This document shows, in pieces, positions 7,751-16,451 of a DNA stretch of 62,981 bases. The notes beneath the pieces are model-generated. The model was not told where the DNA came from. It did no database searches and was given only the letters and a program-made list of their open reading frames with translations. The stretch comes from Fimenecus sp045613065 (GTDB taxonomy: Bacteria > Bacillota > Clostridia > Oscillospirales > Acutalibacteraceae). A program made the translations under genes and the position numbers. The stretch is taken from NCBI GenBank assembly GCA_045613065.1, contig JAZLAH010000009.1:1-62981 (forward strand), written 5' to 3'. How positions within the stretch are numbered: the stretch's first letter is position 1; each line of letters starts with the position of its first letter.

Positions 7751-9856
7751 GTGAGAGAGGCATATAGCTTTAGAATGAGAACAACAGCGTTTATAGTTGC
7801 TGTTTTGTTTGTCATATCACTTTTTATTGCTGACCTTTTCAGAATTCAGGTTATCGATGCTGATGAGTATTCGTCACAGAATATTTATTATTCTTCTGCT
7901 AATACACAAATCAAGGCAATACGAGGAGAAATTCTTGACTCAACAGGTAAAGCACTCGTATATAGCACACAGTCAAATGCAATTTATATAGATGCGTCTT
8001 ATTTCCCAAGTGCTTCAAAACAAGAAGAAAGAAATAAGATTATGCTTTCTCTTTTAAAACTTTTCAAGAAAAATAAAATTGAGTATAACTATGCTGATTT
8101 TATAATGATTGAAGATGGAGAGTTAAAATATACAGACGGCATTTCATCATTGAGAAATAAACTTTTTGCAAAAGATTATCTGAATCTTAACGATTATGCT
8201 ACTGCAGAAAATTGTTTCGATGCATTGTGTGATTATTATGACCTTCAGGAACTTTCAAAAGAGAATGCACTTATGCTTGCAACTGTATATGTTGGGATGG
8301 TAAATGCTGATTTCTCAAAATATAATCCATATACTATTGCTGTGGATATTCCAACGGATATAGTTGCACTTATTAAGGAGCAAAGCAGATTTTATAAGGG
8401 TGTTGAAGTTCGAGTTGACACTAACCGTGAATATTACGACGGTGAAATTGCACCACATATAATCGGTTATTATGATTATATCAATGCAGAGGAATATTCT
8501 GCAAAAAGTGAAGAGTATAAAAATGCTATAAACGATGAAAATCTCACAGAAGAAGAAAAAGCTATACTCAAACTTCGTTCCTACGGAATGACTGACAAAC
8601 TCGGTAAATTCGGTATGGAAAGTGCTATGGAAGACGAGCTTCGTGGTACAAACGGAATCCTTACAACGGTCACTAATGCTGATGGAAGCAAAACAACAGA
8701 GGTTACAACAAAACCTATTAATGGCAATAATGTAATTCTTACAATAGATGCAGATTTTCAGAAACAGGTACAGGAAATTCTGTCATCAAAAATCAGAAAT
8801 ACCAGAGAACATTCAGGTGTTGATACTGCAGGTAGTATTGTCGTTATGGATGTAAGTGATTTTTCTGTTCTTGCTTGTGCAACATATCCAACATACAATC
8901 TTGAAACATACAAGGAAAACATAGTTAAACTTAATACTGATGACTCTGCACCATTGTGGAATAGAGCATTACGAAGCACTTATGCTCCGGGCTCTACTGT
9001 AAAACCTGCAGTTGGTCTTGCAGGACTTGAAGAAGGCATTGTAACGGCTGATGATGCATTTTTCTGTGACCTTGAGTACAATTTCTTCAAGGATTTACCT
9101 CTTAACTGTGTCGGTGTTGGTAATCACGGTAATTCATATATGAACCTTACAAGGGCTATAACATGTTCTTGTAACACGTATTTCTATGAGGTTGGTAGAC
9201 AGTTAGGAATATCCAAGCTGAATGAGTATTTCACAATGTTTGGTCTTGGACAGAAAACTGGTGTGGAACTTACTGAAGCACAAGGTCGTGCAGCAAGTAA
9301 AGAAGCTCGTGAAGCTGCAGGTGGCATCTGGTATCCAGGTAATACTGTTCAGGCTGCAATCGGTCAGTCGGATAACTTGTTTACACCAATTCAGCTTTGC
9401 TCATATGTGGCAACTCTTGCAAATGGTGGTACAAGATATAAGGCTCATTTTATAAAGAGCATAAAGTCATACGATTATTCAGAAACCATATATGAAGCAG
9501 AGCCTGTTGTTTTGAATAAAGTTAATGCATCTGCCGAACACTTTGCAGCGGTTAGAACAGGTATGATTTCAATGGCAAATTCTCTTGCTGCATTCCAGGG
9601 TGTTGACTACAAAGTTGCTACAAAAACAGGTACAGCACAGGCAAAGAAAAAGGTTAATGGTGTAACTGTTTCATATACAAATGGTTTTATGATTTCATAT
9701 GCTCCTGCTGATAACCCACAGATTGCAGTAGTTATCGCAATTGAGAATGTGGACTCATCAGGTCTCGGTAACTATATTAGAGAAGTATATGAGGCTTATT
9801 TCAATCGTAATTCTGATGTGACAGCGTCACAGCAGTCAGGGACAATATTAAGATAA
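7751..9856 (+). CDS. mrdA: Class B penicillin-binding protein (PBP2-like transpeptidase)
   Basis: Transpeptidase that cross-links peptidoglycan during cell elongation, 701 residues, starting at GTG with AAAGGTGG upstream. One N-terminal membrane anchor is at about residues 14-32, a PBP dimerisation domain at about 55-300, and the transpeptidase domain at about 345-690. All three active-site motifs are present: STVK at 415-418 (nucleophile Ser415), SCN at 473-475 and KTGT at 625-628. It closes the mre operon. The gene symbol is inferred from operon position; a SpoVD-like assignment is less likely because the protein has no PASTA tail. Confidence 0.9.
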   Translation: MREAYSFRMRTTAFIVAVLFVISLFIADLFRIQVIDADEYSSQNIYYSSANTQIKAIRGEILDSTGKALVYSTQSNAIYIDASYFPSASKQEERNKIMLSLLKLFKKNKIEYNYADFIMIEDGELKYTDGISSLRNKLFAKDYLNLNDYATAENCFDALCDYYDLQELSKENALMLATVYVGMVNADFSKYNPYTIAVDIPTDIVALIKEQSRFYKGVEVRVDTNREYYDGEIAPHIIGYYDYINAEEYSAKSEEYKNAINDENLTEEEKAILKLRSYGMTDKLGKFGMESAMEDELRGTNGILTTVTNADGSKTTEVTTKPINGNNVILTIDADFQKQVQEILSSKIRNTREHSGVDTAGSIVVMDVSDFSVLACATYPTYNLETYKENIVKLNTDDSAPLWNRALRSTYAPGSTVKPAVGLAGLEEGIVTADDAFFCDLEYNFFKDLPLNCVGVGNHGNSYMNLTRAITCSCNTYFYEVGRQLGISKLNEYFTMFGLGQKTGVELTEAQGRAASKEAREAAGGIWYPGNTVQAAIGQSDNLFTPIQLCSYVATLANGGTRYKAHFIKSIKSYDYSETIYEAEPVVLNKVNASAEHFAAVRTGMISMANSLAAFQGVDYKVATKTGTAQAKKKVNGVTVSYTNGFMISYAPADNPQIAVVIAIENVDSSGLGNYIREVYEAYFNRNSDVTASQQSGTILR

Positions 9857-9942
9857 AATGTCACTTGCTTTTGTAACATAATTCATTTTATGTTTATATG
9901 GGTGATGGGATTTTATAATAAAGTTAAAGAGGAGTAAATATT

Positions 9943-10584
9943 ATGAAAAAGGTAATCAGCTTAATTTTATGTGTTGTAATGATGGGGTTGTGTGTTTTTC
10001 CTGCTGTTGCAGCTACTACTGACAGCATTGTGACTGATTTGGTATTAGGTGGCTTGGGTTATATAGTAACTCAAGAGGGAGAAAAAATACTCCTTTCAGA
10101 AGCTGTAAGTCGTAAGGGCGATGTAAATTTTGACGGTAAGGTTACAGCAGTTGATGCAAGACTTTGTCTTCAGGCGGTTGCGTCACCATTGAATTCATTA
10201 AATATAGGCTTGGCAGATGTGAATAATGATGGAAAAATAAGTGCAGTTGACGCAAGAATTATGTTGCAGGATGTTGCAGGAATGACTGAAATCATTACAT
10301 ATGCACAGGCTAAAAAGGGTGGAAGTTTTGTTGTTGGTCCGTTACGCTCAAATGAAGGCACAGCATATTATTGGCAGTGCGAAGTTGACAAGAGTGATTT
10401 GAGTTTCTTTGACAAAATCTTTGATAATTCAGAATCTGAGGTTATTGGCGGCATTATTAATCAGTATTTTGTTTTCACTCCTAAATCAAAGGGCACATAT
10501 ACAATTAAATTCAAATTAGCAAATGCAAATCAGACAGAAGTTATTGATGAATTTAAATGCGTTTTGACTGTTATTGATAATTAA
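9943..10584 (+). CDS. Secreted dockerin-type protein with possible chagasin-like (I42) inhibitor domain
   Basis: Protein of 213 residues with an N-terminal signal peptide (residues 1 to about 24, ending AVAAT). A type I dockerin-like module with two calcium-binding repeats lies at about residues 51-112: GDVNFDGKVTAVDARLCLQ and ADVNNDGKISAVDARIMLQ. The C-terminal 95 residues show a pattern like the chagasin family of cysteine-peptidase inhibitors: LRSNEGTAYYW in place of the NPTTGY-W loop, then QYFVFTPKSKGTYTIKFKLA. The family's usual RPW loop is absent, so the inhibitor call is tentative. AAAGAGGAG precedes the ATG. The gene stands alone between the mre operon and rpsO. Confidence 0.75.
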   Translation: MKKVISLILCVVMMGLCVFPAVAATTDSIVTDLVLGGLGYIVTQEGEKILLSEAVSRKGDVNFDGKVTAVDARLCLQAVASPLNSLNIGLADVNNDGKISAVDARIMLQDVAGMTEIITYAQAKKGGSFVVGPLRSNEGTAYYWQCEVDKSDLSFFDKIFDNSESEVIGGIINQYFVFTPKSKGTYTIKFKLANANQTEVIDEFKCVLTVIDN

Positions 10585-10604
10585 TATATAAAAACAAAAA
10601 ACAC

Positions 10605-10633
10605 TTGATTTTTTGAAATCCTTGTGTTATACT
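10605..10633 (+). promoter_or_regulatory. Promoter of rpsO
   Basis: TTGATT at 10605-10610 and TATACT at 10628-10633 with a 17-base spacer. Transcription from here gives a leader of about 105 bases before the rpsO start. Confidence 0.8.
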
Positions 10634-10639
10634 ACTAAG

Positions 10640-10744
10640 GCTATCTCTGTGCACTCGGGTGATTGAGTAAGCCGAAATCGGCACTCACCTACTTTCATCT
10701 GGGGCATTTGAGTATAAATATTTTATTAATGAGGTGAATTGACA
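10640..10744 (+). promoter_or_regulatory. Structured 5' leader of rpsO, possible S15 autoregulation site
   Basis: The untranslated leader can form an extended hairpin: GCCGA (10671-10675) with TCGGC (10678-10682), GAGT (10665-10668) with ACTC (10683-10686), and GGGT (10657-10660) with ACCT (10687-10690). The segment ACTCA at 10683 can instead pair with TGAGT at 10709-10713, so two exclusive folds are possible. Known S15 leaders in Firmicutes bind S15 and block translation; this assignment is by analogy. Confidence 0.5.
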
Positions 10745-11008
10745 ATGACACAGGCAGAAAAGCAGGCTATCATGGCTGAATACGCTGCACACGAAGGCGA
10801 CACAGGTTCTCCTGAGGTTCAGATTGCTGTTCTCACAAAGAGAATTAACGACTTAACTGAGCACCTTAAGGCTAACAAAAAGGACCATCACTCACGTCGT
10901 GGTCTTCTTAAGATGGTTGGTCGTAGAAGAAATCTTCTCGCATACCTTCAGAAGAAGGATATCGAAAGATACCGTGCAATCGTTGCAAGACTTGGTCTTC
11001 GTAAGTAA
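10745..11008 (+). CDS. rpsO: 30S ribosomal protein S15
   Basis: Binds 16S rRNA early in assembly of the 30S platform. It has 87 residues, about one short of the usual 88-89. Conserved family stretches are present: GDTGSPEVQIA at about 22-32 and KKDHHSRRGLLKMVGRRR at about 46-63. The ATG at 10745 is preferred because GAGGTG sits eight bases upstream; an in-frame TTG at 10739 is too close to that site. A hairpin terminator separates it from pnp, an arrangement common in bacteria. Confidence 0.96.
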   Translation: MTQAEKQAIMAEYAAHEGDTGSPEVQIAVLTKRINDLTEHLKANKKDHHSRRGLLKMVGRRRNLLAYLQKKDIERYRAIVARLGLRK

Positions 11009-11016
11009 TCAAAACG

Positions 11017-11067
11017 AATTAAGGCAGATAAGTTTTCTCTTATCTGCCTTGAATTGCTTTTAAAGGT
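11017..11067 (+). terminator. Hairpin between rpsO and pnp
   Basis: Long near-perfect stem: AATTAAGGCAGATAAG at 11017-11032 pairs with CTTATCTGCCTT and the AATT beyond it. The run of T after it is broken, so termination may be partial and allow read-through to pnp. Confidence 0.75.
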
Positions 11068-11191
11068 AATTAATTACAAGGCATATAATCTCGCATTTAG
11101 CGGTAAATAGAGTTTTCAAGAAATTGAAGATTGTATTTATTGCTAAACAGATTTTTGCCTTGTGAAATATAAAATAAGGAAGGTAAAAAAT

Positions 11192-13387
11192 ATGTTTTTC
11201 AAGAATTTTAAAGTTTGGGAAACTGAACTCGCAGGTAGAAAATTGACTCTTGAAACTGGCAAGATGGCTGGTCTTGCTAACGCAGCTGTTATGGCTCGTT
11301 ACGGTGAAACAGAAGTTCTTTGTACAGTTACAGCTTCTGCAAAGCCAAGAGAAGGTGTGGATTTCTTCCCACTTTCAGTTGATTATGAAGAAAAAATGTA
11401 CTCAGTAGGTCGTATTCCTGGTTCTTTCCAGAGAAGAGAAGGCAGAGCAAGTGAAAAGGCTATCCTTACATCTCGTTGTATCGACAGACCTATCCGTCCT
11501 CTTTTCCCAAAAGACCTTAGAAATGACTGTTCAGTAGTTGCTACTGTAATGTCAGTTGACCTTGATTGCTCACCTGAAATCACAGCTATGATTGGTGTTT
11601 CAGCAGCAATCGCTATTTCAGATATTCCTTGGGACGGTCCTGTTTCAGGCGTAAATGTTGGTCTTGTTGACGGTAAAATCGTTATCAACCCAAATCTTGA
11701 GGAAAGAGCAAAGTCAGAACTTGTTTTGACAGTTGCTTCTACTGCTGACCTTGTTGCTATGATTGAAGCTGGTGCAAACGAAATCGACGACGATACAATG
11801 TTTGACGCTATTATGGCAGGTCACGCTGAAAACCAGAAAATTGTTAAGTTCATTCAGGGTATTGTTGATGAAGTTGGTAAGCCAAAGTTCGCTTATGAAT
11901 CTTCTGACCCAGACCCAGAAATTATGGCAGAAATCGAAGAATTCTGCATTGAAGATGTTAAGAAAGCTCTCGATACAGACGACAAGCTTGTTCGTGACGA
12001 AGCTCTTCTTCCAATTTACGAAGCAGTTCACGAAAAGTTTGACGAAAGATTCGAAGGAAACGAAGGCAAGCTTGACGAGATTATGTATCTTGTTCAGAAA
12101 CACGTTGTTCGTGCTTGGCTTAAAGATGAACACAAGCGTGTTGACGGTCGTGGTATTGACGAAATCCGTCCTCTTAATGCTGAAGTTGACTTAATTACTC
12201 GTGCTCACGGTTCAGGTATGTTCACTCGTGGACAGACTCAGGTTCTTTCAATTGCAACTCTTGGACCTATGGGTGATGCACAGCTTCTTGACGGTCTTGA
12301 TGAACAGACAGAAAAGAGATATATCCACCACTATAACTTCCCATCATACTCAGTTGGTGAAACAAAGCCATCTCGTGGACCTGGTCGTCGTGAAATCGGT
12401 CATGGTGCTCTTGCTGAAAAGGCTCTTGTTCCTGTTCTTCCATCAGTTGATGAATTCCCATATGCAATCCGTGTTGTATCAGAAGTTCTTTCTTCAAACG
12501 GTTCAACATCACAGGGTTCAATTTGTGGTTCAACTCTTGCTCTTATGGCAGCTGGTGTTCCAATTAAGGCTCCTGTTGCTGGTATCTCTTGTGGTCTTAT
12601 CACAGGTGACGAAGGCGTTCACGGTGACTTTATGACAATGGTTGATATTCAGGGACTTGAAGACTTCTATGGCGACATGGACTTTAAGGTAGCAGGTACA
12701 AAGAAGGGTATCACAGCTATCCAGATGGACCTTAAAGTACACGGTCTTACACCAGAAATCATTAAAGAAGCATTTGCAAAGACACACAAGGCAAGAGAAT
12801 ATATCCTTGATGAAATCATGCTTCCTTGTATCAGCGAACCAAGAGCAGAACTTTCAAAGTATGCTCCAAAGATGCTTTCAACAAAGATTGACCCTGAAAA
12901 AATCGGTGATGTTATCGGTAAGCAGGGTAAGGTTATCCAGAAGATTCAGGCTGAATGTGAAGTTAAGATTGATATTGAAGAAGACGGACGTGTATTTATT
13001 TCAGGTATTGACCTTGAAAACGCAAAACGTGCTCTTTCAATCGTTGAGCTTATCGCAAAGGACCCTGAAATCGGTGCAATCTACAACGGTGTTGTAACAA
13101 GACTTATGAGCTTCGGTGCATTCGTTGAAATCGCTCCAGGTAAAGAAGGACTTGTTCATATCAGCCGTCTTGACGTTAAGCGTACAGAAAAGGTTGAAGA
13201 TGTTGTTAACGTTGGTGACACAGTACTTGTAAAGGTACTTGAAATCGACGACCAGGGTAGACTTAACCTCTCTCGTCGTGACGCTCTCATCGAAGTTAAG
13301 GGACTTGTTCCTGAAAACGACATTGATGAAGAACCAAAAAAGCGTGATAACAACCGTCGTTTCAACAAAAGAAGAAACAACGACTAA
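11192..13387 (+). CDS. pnp: Polyribonucleotide nucleotidyltransferase (PNPase)
   Basis: 3'-to-5' phosphorolytic exoribonuclease of mRNA decay. From the ATG at 11192 it has 731 residues, normal for the family. This start has AGGAAGG eight bases upstream; an upstream in-frame GTG at 11162 has no such site. Domains in order: first RNase PH fold (about 10-140), helical linker, second RNase PH fold (about 330-550) with the FTRGQTQ and GPGRREIGHGAL motifs, KH domain (GDVIGKQGKVIQ near 573), and an S1 RNA-binding domain with a basic Arg/Asn-rich tail. It follows rpsO as in many bacteria. Confidence 0.96.
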   Translation: MFFKNFKVWETELAGRKLTLETGKMAGLANAAVMARYGETEVLCTVTASAKPREGVDFFPLSVDYEEKMYSVGRIPGSFQRREGRASEKAILTSRCIDRPIRPLFPKDLRNDCSVVATVMSVDLDCSPEITAMIGVSAAIAISDIPWDGPVSGVNVGLVDGKIVINPNLEERAKSELVLTVASTADLVAMIEAGANEIDDDTMFDAIMAGHAENQKIVKFIQGIVDEVGKPKFAYESSDPDPEIMAEIEEFCIEDVKKALDTDDKLVRDEALLPIYEAVHEKFDERFEGNEGKLDEIMYLVQKHVVRAWLKDEHKRVDGRGIDEIRPLNAEVDLITRAHGSGMFTRGQTQVLSIATLGPMGDAQLLDGLDEQTEKRYIHHYNFPSYSVGETKPSRGPGRREIGHGALAEKALVPVLPSVDEFPYAIRVVSEVLSSNGSTSQGSICGSTLALMAAGVPIKAPVAGISCGLITGDEGVHGDFMTMVDIQGLEDFYGDMDFKVAGTKKGITAIQMDLKVHGLTPEIIKEAFAKTHKAREYILDEIMLPCISEPRAELSKYAPKMLSTKIDPEKIGDVIGKQGKVIQKIQAECEVKIDIEEDGRVFISGIDLENAKRALSIVELIAKDPEIGAIYNGVVTRLMSFGAFVEIAPGKEGLVHISRLDVKRTEKVEDVVNVGDTVLVKVLEIDDQGRLNLSRRDALIEVKGLVPENDIDEEPKKRDNNRRFNKRRNND

Positions 13388-13406
13388 TAATTAAACAAGA
13401 AAATTA

Positions 13407-13434
13407 GCGAGGAAGAAATTCCTCGCTTTTTTAT
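13407..13434 (+). terminator. Terminator of pnp
   Basis: GCGAGGA / TCCTCGC stem followed by TTTTTT. It lies between the pnp stop and the convergent stop of the minus-strand cysteine-rich gene. Confidence 0.88.
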
Positions 13435-14268
13435 TTATTCACCACAGGCACAACTTGGCTTGTAACTGTCTTTCAGGCAACCTTCTTTAGGTGGGAAGAA
13501 TTCGTCGATAGGGAATTGAATTCTTCTGAATGCATCACAAGGGTTTTCGTTATCGCAAGCACATTCTTTACTTGGAATACAGAAATCGTATGCAGGAATA
13601 AGCATCTGCACATCTCTTTCAAGTTGTACAATTGTGAAAATGCCGAGAGTAACAGTAACTGTTTTTTGTGGTTCGTTATCGTAACAGTCGAAATCTCCGT
13701 CAAAACAACGACATACGCATCTTGGAAGTCGTGATGGTTGACAGCAACAACAGGTGTAACATGAGTTGCATTCATTTGCGTTTCGAAGTTTTGCCTCGAG
13801 GCAGATTGGGTCAACTGTCTGAACCTTTGCCTTTGGGTTTGTACTGACCATATCAAGTTGTTCGTCCACATCGTTACAAGCAAATTCGGAAGAGAACACT
13901 TTTACATTACCTTCTGAACCATAAAGAATACATTTCTTTGAGAATGATGCGAGACCTTCAACGGTACAAGGTGGATTAGTGTGTCCTGCGAAAACATCGA
14001 GGAAGATTTTGAAGTAATAAGTAATATCTACAGAATAATATCCTCTGTTAAATGGCACTTTTTCTACCTCAATAAAGGCGTTAAGTACTTCTGCACCACG
14101 GCAACGGACATTTGTTGCTCTGTCAATGATACATTGTGCTGAACCTGTAAAATAGACTTGTAAATCTTCAAGACAATCTTTGTCGGCACAAGAGTCGTAA
14201 ACTCTGTTTGTATCAATGCAAACAGCTTCTTTTATTTTATTGGGTGTACAGTTTTTATTTTCTGACAT
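13435..14268 (-). CDS. Cysteine-rich protein of unknown function, possibly spore-associated
   Basis: Protein of 277 residues with no signal peptide or membrane segment and about 30 Cys. Clusters include CNSCYTCCCC near the middle and CACGE at the C-terminus. The ATG at 14268 is chosen because GGGAGGA lies just upstream; the in-frame ATG at 14283 overlaps that site. No catalytic motif is seen. Upstream on the minus strand is AC, 16 bases, then CATACAATA (14305-14331), which fits the sigmaK-type pattern AC-N16/17-CATANNNTA. That and the Cys content suggest a spore coat or exosporium protein. This is inference; I do not recognise a named family. Confidence 0.75.
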   Translation of the reverse strand: MSENKNCTPNKIKEAVCIDTNRVYDSCADKDCLEDLQVYFTGSAQCIIDRATNVRCRGAEVLNAFIEVEKVPFNRGYYSVDITYYFKIFLDVFAGHTNPPCTVEGLASFSKKCILYGSEGNVKVFSSEFACNDVDEQLDMVSTNPKAKVQTVDPICLEAKLRNANECNSCYTCCCCQPSRLPRCVCRCFDGDFDCYDNEPQKTVTVTLGIFTIVQLERDVQMLIPAYDFCIPSKECACDNENPCDAFRRIQFPIDEFFPPKEGCLKDSYKPSCACGE

Positions 14269-14304
14269 ATATATTCCTCCCATAAAATTATCAACTGACA
14301 GTAC

Positions 14305-14331
14305 TATTGTATGTTAAGAAAATGTTTTTGT
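14305..14331 (-). promoter_or_regulatory. SigmaK/sigmaE-like promoter of the cysteine-rich gene
   Basis: On the minus strand, AC at 14331-14330, a 16-base spacer, then CATACAATA at 14313-14305. It lies about 35 bases ahead of the start codon. The -10 matches the mother-cell consensus CATANNNTA exactly; no vegetative promoter is evident here. Confidence 0.5.
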
Positions 14332-14356
14332 TACTCATATAATTGTTATAAAACTG

Positions 14357-14385
14357 TTGTTAAAGAGAAAAATATGTGATAAAAT
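14357..14385 (+). promoter_or_regulatory. Promoter of proBA
   Basis: TTGTTA at 14357-14362 and TAAAAT at 14380-14385 with a 17-base spacer, about 40 bases ahead of proB. Confidence 0.65.
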
Positions 14386-14423
14386 ATTATGATTAAACTT
14401 TTCTACAGTGAGAAGGCGTAATA

Positions 14424-15209
14424 ATGGCAGTATTAAAAGATGTTAAAAGAATAGTTGTAAAGGTTGGTACTTCAACTCTTACATACAACACAGGAAAAAC
14501 GAATATAAGAAGAATGCACAAGCTTGTGAGTGTTCTTTCTGACATTGTTAATTCAGGTATTGAGGTTGCTCTTGTTACAAGTGGTGCAATCGGTGTTGGT
14601 GTTGGTAAATTAGGCCTTAAGGAAAAGCCAGCAGATACAGCAGGTAAACAGGCTGCTGCAACTATCGGTCAATGTGAATTGATGTTTATGTATGATAAGC
14701 TTTTCGGTGAATATGGTCATACTGTTGGTCAGTTGCTTATCACAAAAAGCGACGTTGAAAACGATGAAAGAAGACATAATCTTATAAATACATTCAACAA
14801 ATTGTTTGATTTTGGTGCAATTCCTGTTATTAATGAAAATGATAGTGTTGCAGTTGAAGAAATTGTCTATGGTGATAACGATTCACTTTCAGCAATTGTT
14901 GCAAAACTTATCAATGCAGATGCACTTATCATACTTTCTGACATTGACGGACTTTATGACGCAAATCCTAACGAAAATGAAGATGCAAAGTTGATTCCTG
15001 TTGTTACAGAAATCAATGAAGATTTATATAAAATCGCAGGTGGCAAGGGTTCATCATTGGGTACAGGTGGAATGGTGACAAAGCTTCATGCTGCAGAAAT
15101 CACAATGGCAGCAGGAATTGATACAATCGTTATGAATGGTGAAAATCCTACTGAAATTTATAAAGCACTTGACGGCAAACAGGTTGGTACATTCTTTAAG
15201 GGGAAATAA
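14424..15209 (+). CDS. proB: Glutamate 5-kinase
   Basis: First step of proline synthesis: phosphorylates the gamma-carboxyl of glutamate with ATP. It has 261 residues and consists only of the amino-acid kinase domain; the C-terminal PUA domain found in enzymes such as that of E. coli (367 residues) is absent, as in many shorter homologues. Visible motifs are VVKVGTSTLT at about 11-20, VTSGAIGVGVG near 51, and PVINENDSV with the GDNDSLSA segment around 134-155. proA starts 3 bases after the stop. Confidence 0.95.
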   Translation: MAVLKDVKRIVVKVGTSTLTYNTGKTNIRRMHKLVSVLSDIVNSGIEVALVTSGAIGVGVGKLGLKEKPADTAGKQAAATIGQCELMFMYDKLFGEYGHTVGQLLITKSDVENDERRHNLINTFNKLFDFGAIPVINENDSVAVEEIVYGDNDSLSAIVAKLINADALIILSDIDGLYDANPNENEDAKLIPVVTEINEDLYKIAGGKGSSLGTGGMVTKLHAAEITMAAGIDTIVMNGENPTEIYKALDGKQVGTFFKGK

Positions 15210-15212
15210 ACT

Positions 15213-16451
15213 ATGCTTACAGAAATCGGTAAGAGAGTAAAAAATGCGTCAGTTCAGTTGGCAACAGCAACTACTGATGAAAAAAACAGAATATTAAAGG
15301 CTATTGCAAATGCTCTTCGTGAAAACAGTGCAAAGATTATAAAAGCAAATGAAATCGATCTTCAGAACGGCAGAGATAATGGAATGTCAGAAGCACTTCT
15401 TGACAGACTTATGTTAAATTCTGACCGTATTGAGGGTATGGCACAGGGCGTTGAAGGTGTTATTTCACTTCCTGACCCTGTTGGTAAAGTTCTTTGGGAA
15501 GATGAACGACCAAATGGTTTGAAAATTCAGCGTGTTAGCTCACCACTTGGTGTAATCGGGATTATTTACGAAGCTCGACCAAACGTTACAAGTGATGCTG
15601 CTGCGTTGGCTATCAAATCAGGTAACACAGCCATCCTTCGTGGTGGTAAAGAAGCGTTTAATTCTAACTCAGCAATAATGGATATTATGCGTGACGCAAT
15701 ATCAAAAGAAGGCTTTAATCCTGATATTGTTGAACTTGTTCGTGACACATCAAGAGAGAGTTCAACTGCTCTTATGAGAATGAATGGATACGTGGATGTA
15801 CTTATTCCTCGAGGAAGTGCAAAGCTTATCAATGCTGTTGTTCAGAATTCAACTGTACCTGTAATTGAAACAGGAGCAGGTAACTGTCATATTTATGTTG
15901 ATGAGTTTGCAGATATTGATATGGCTGCAAAAATTGTATATAATGCAAAAACGCAGAGAATTTCTGTTTGTAATACTGCAGAAAGTCTTCTTATTCATAA
16001 AAATATTGCTGAACTTGCTCTTATTGCTATTAAGTCAGCACTTGATGAGAAAAATGTAACTCTATATGGTGATGAAGTTGCTTGTGAAATCTGTCCTGAC
16101 ATAGAAAAAGCAACAGAAGAAGACTGGGCAATGGAATATCTTGATTACAAAATGTCTGTTAAGATTGTTTCAAGTCTTGAAGAAGCAGTTGAGCACATAA
16201 GGAAATACTCAACAGGACATAGTGAAAGCATAATTACAGAAAATACAGATAATGCTGAAAAATTTATGAACAGTGTAGATTCATCAGCGGTTTATCACAA
16301 TGCAAGTACAAGATTTACTGATGGTGGAGAATTTGGCTTTGGTGCTGAAATTGGTATTTCAACACAGAAGTTACACGCAAGAGGTCCTTTGGGACTTGAA
16401 CAATTAAACTCATTTAAATATAAAATTTACGGTAACGGTCAGGTAAGGTGA
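15213..16451 (+). CDS. proA: Gamma-glutamyl phosphate reductase
   Basis: Second step of proline synthesis: NADPH-dependent reduction of glutamyl-5-phosphate to the semialdehyde. It has 412 residues, typical of the family. Conserved segments are PLGVIGIIYEARPNVTSDAA at about 111-130, the SGNTAILRGGKEA cofactor region, and RISVCNTAESLL holding the catalytic Cys near residue 252. The tail FTDGGEFGFGAEIGIST is also characteristic. Directly coupled to proB; the next gene overlaps its stop codon. Confidence 0.96.
   Translation: MLTEIGKRVKNASVQLATATTDEKNRILKAIANALRENSAKIIKANEIDLQNGRDNGMSEALLDRLMLNSDRIEGMAQGVEGVISLPDPVGKVLWEDERPNGLKIQRVSSPLGVIGIIYEARPNVTSDAAALAIKSGNTAILRGGKEAFNSNSAIMDIMRDAISKEGFNPDIVELVRDTSRESSTALMRMNGYVDVLIPRGSAKLINAVVQNSTVPVIETGAGNCHIYVDEFADIDMAAKIVYNAKTQRISVCNTAESLLIHKNIAELALIAIKSALDEKNVTLYGDEVACEICPDIEKATEEDWAMEYLDYKMSVKIVSSLEEAVEHIRKYSTGHSESIITENTDNAEKFMNSVDSSAVYHNASTRFTDGGEFGFGAEIGISTQKLHARGPLGLEQLNSFKYKIYGNGQVR

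Noticed and set aside
11714..12787. Several frames inside pnp on both strands
   Set aside because: They lie inside an intact, well-conserved gene and have no start signals.
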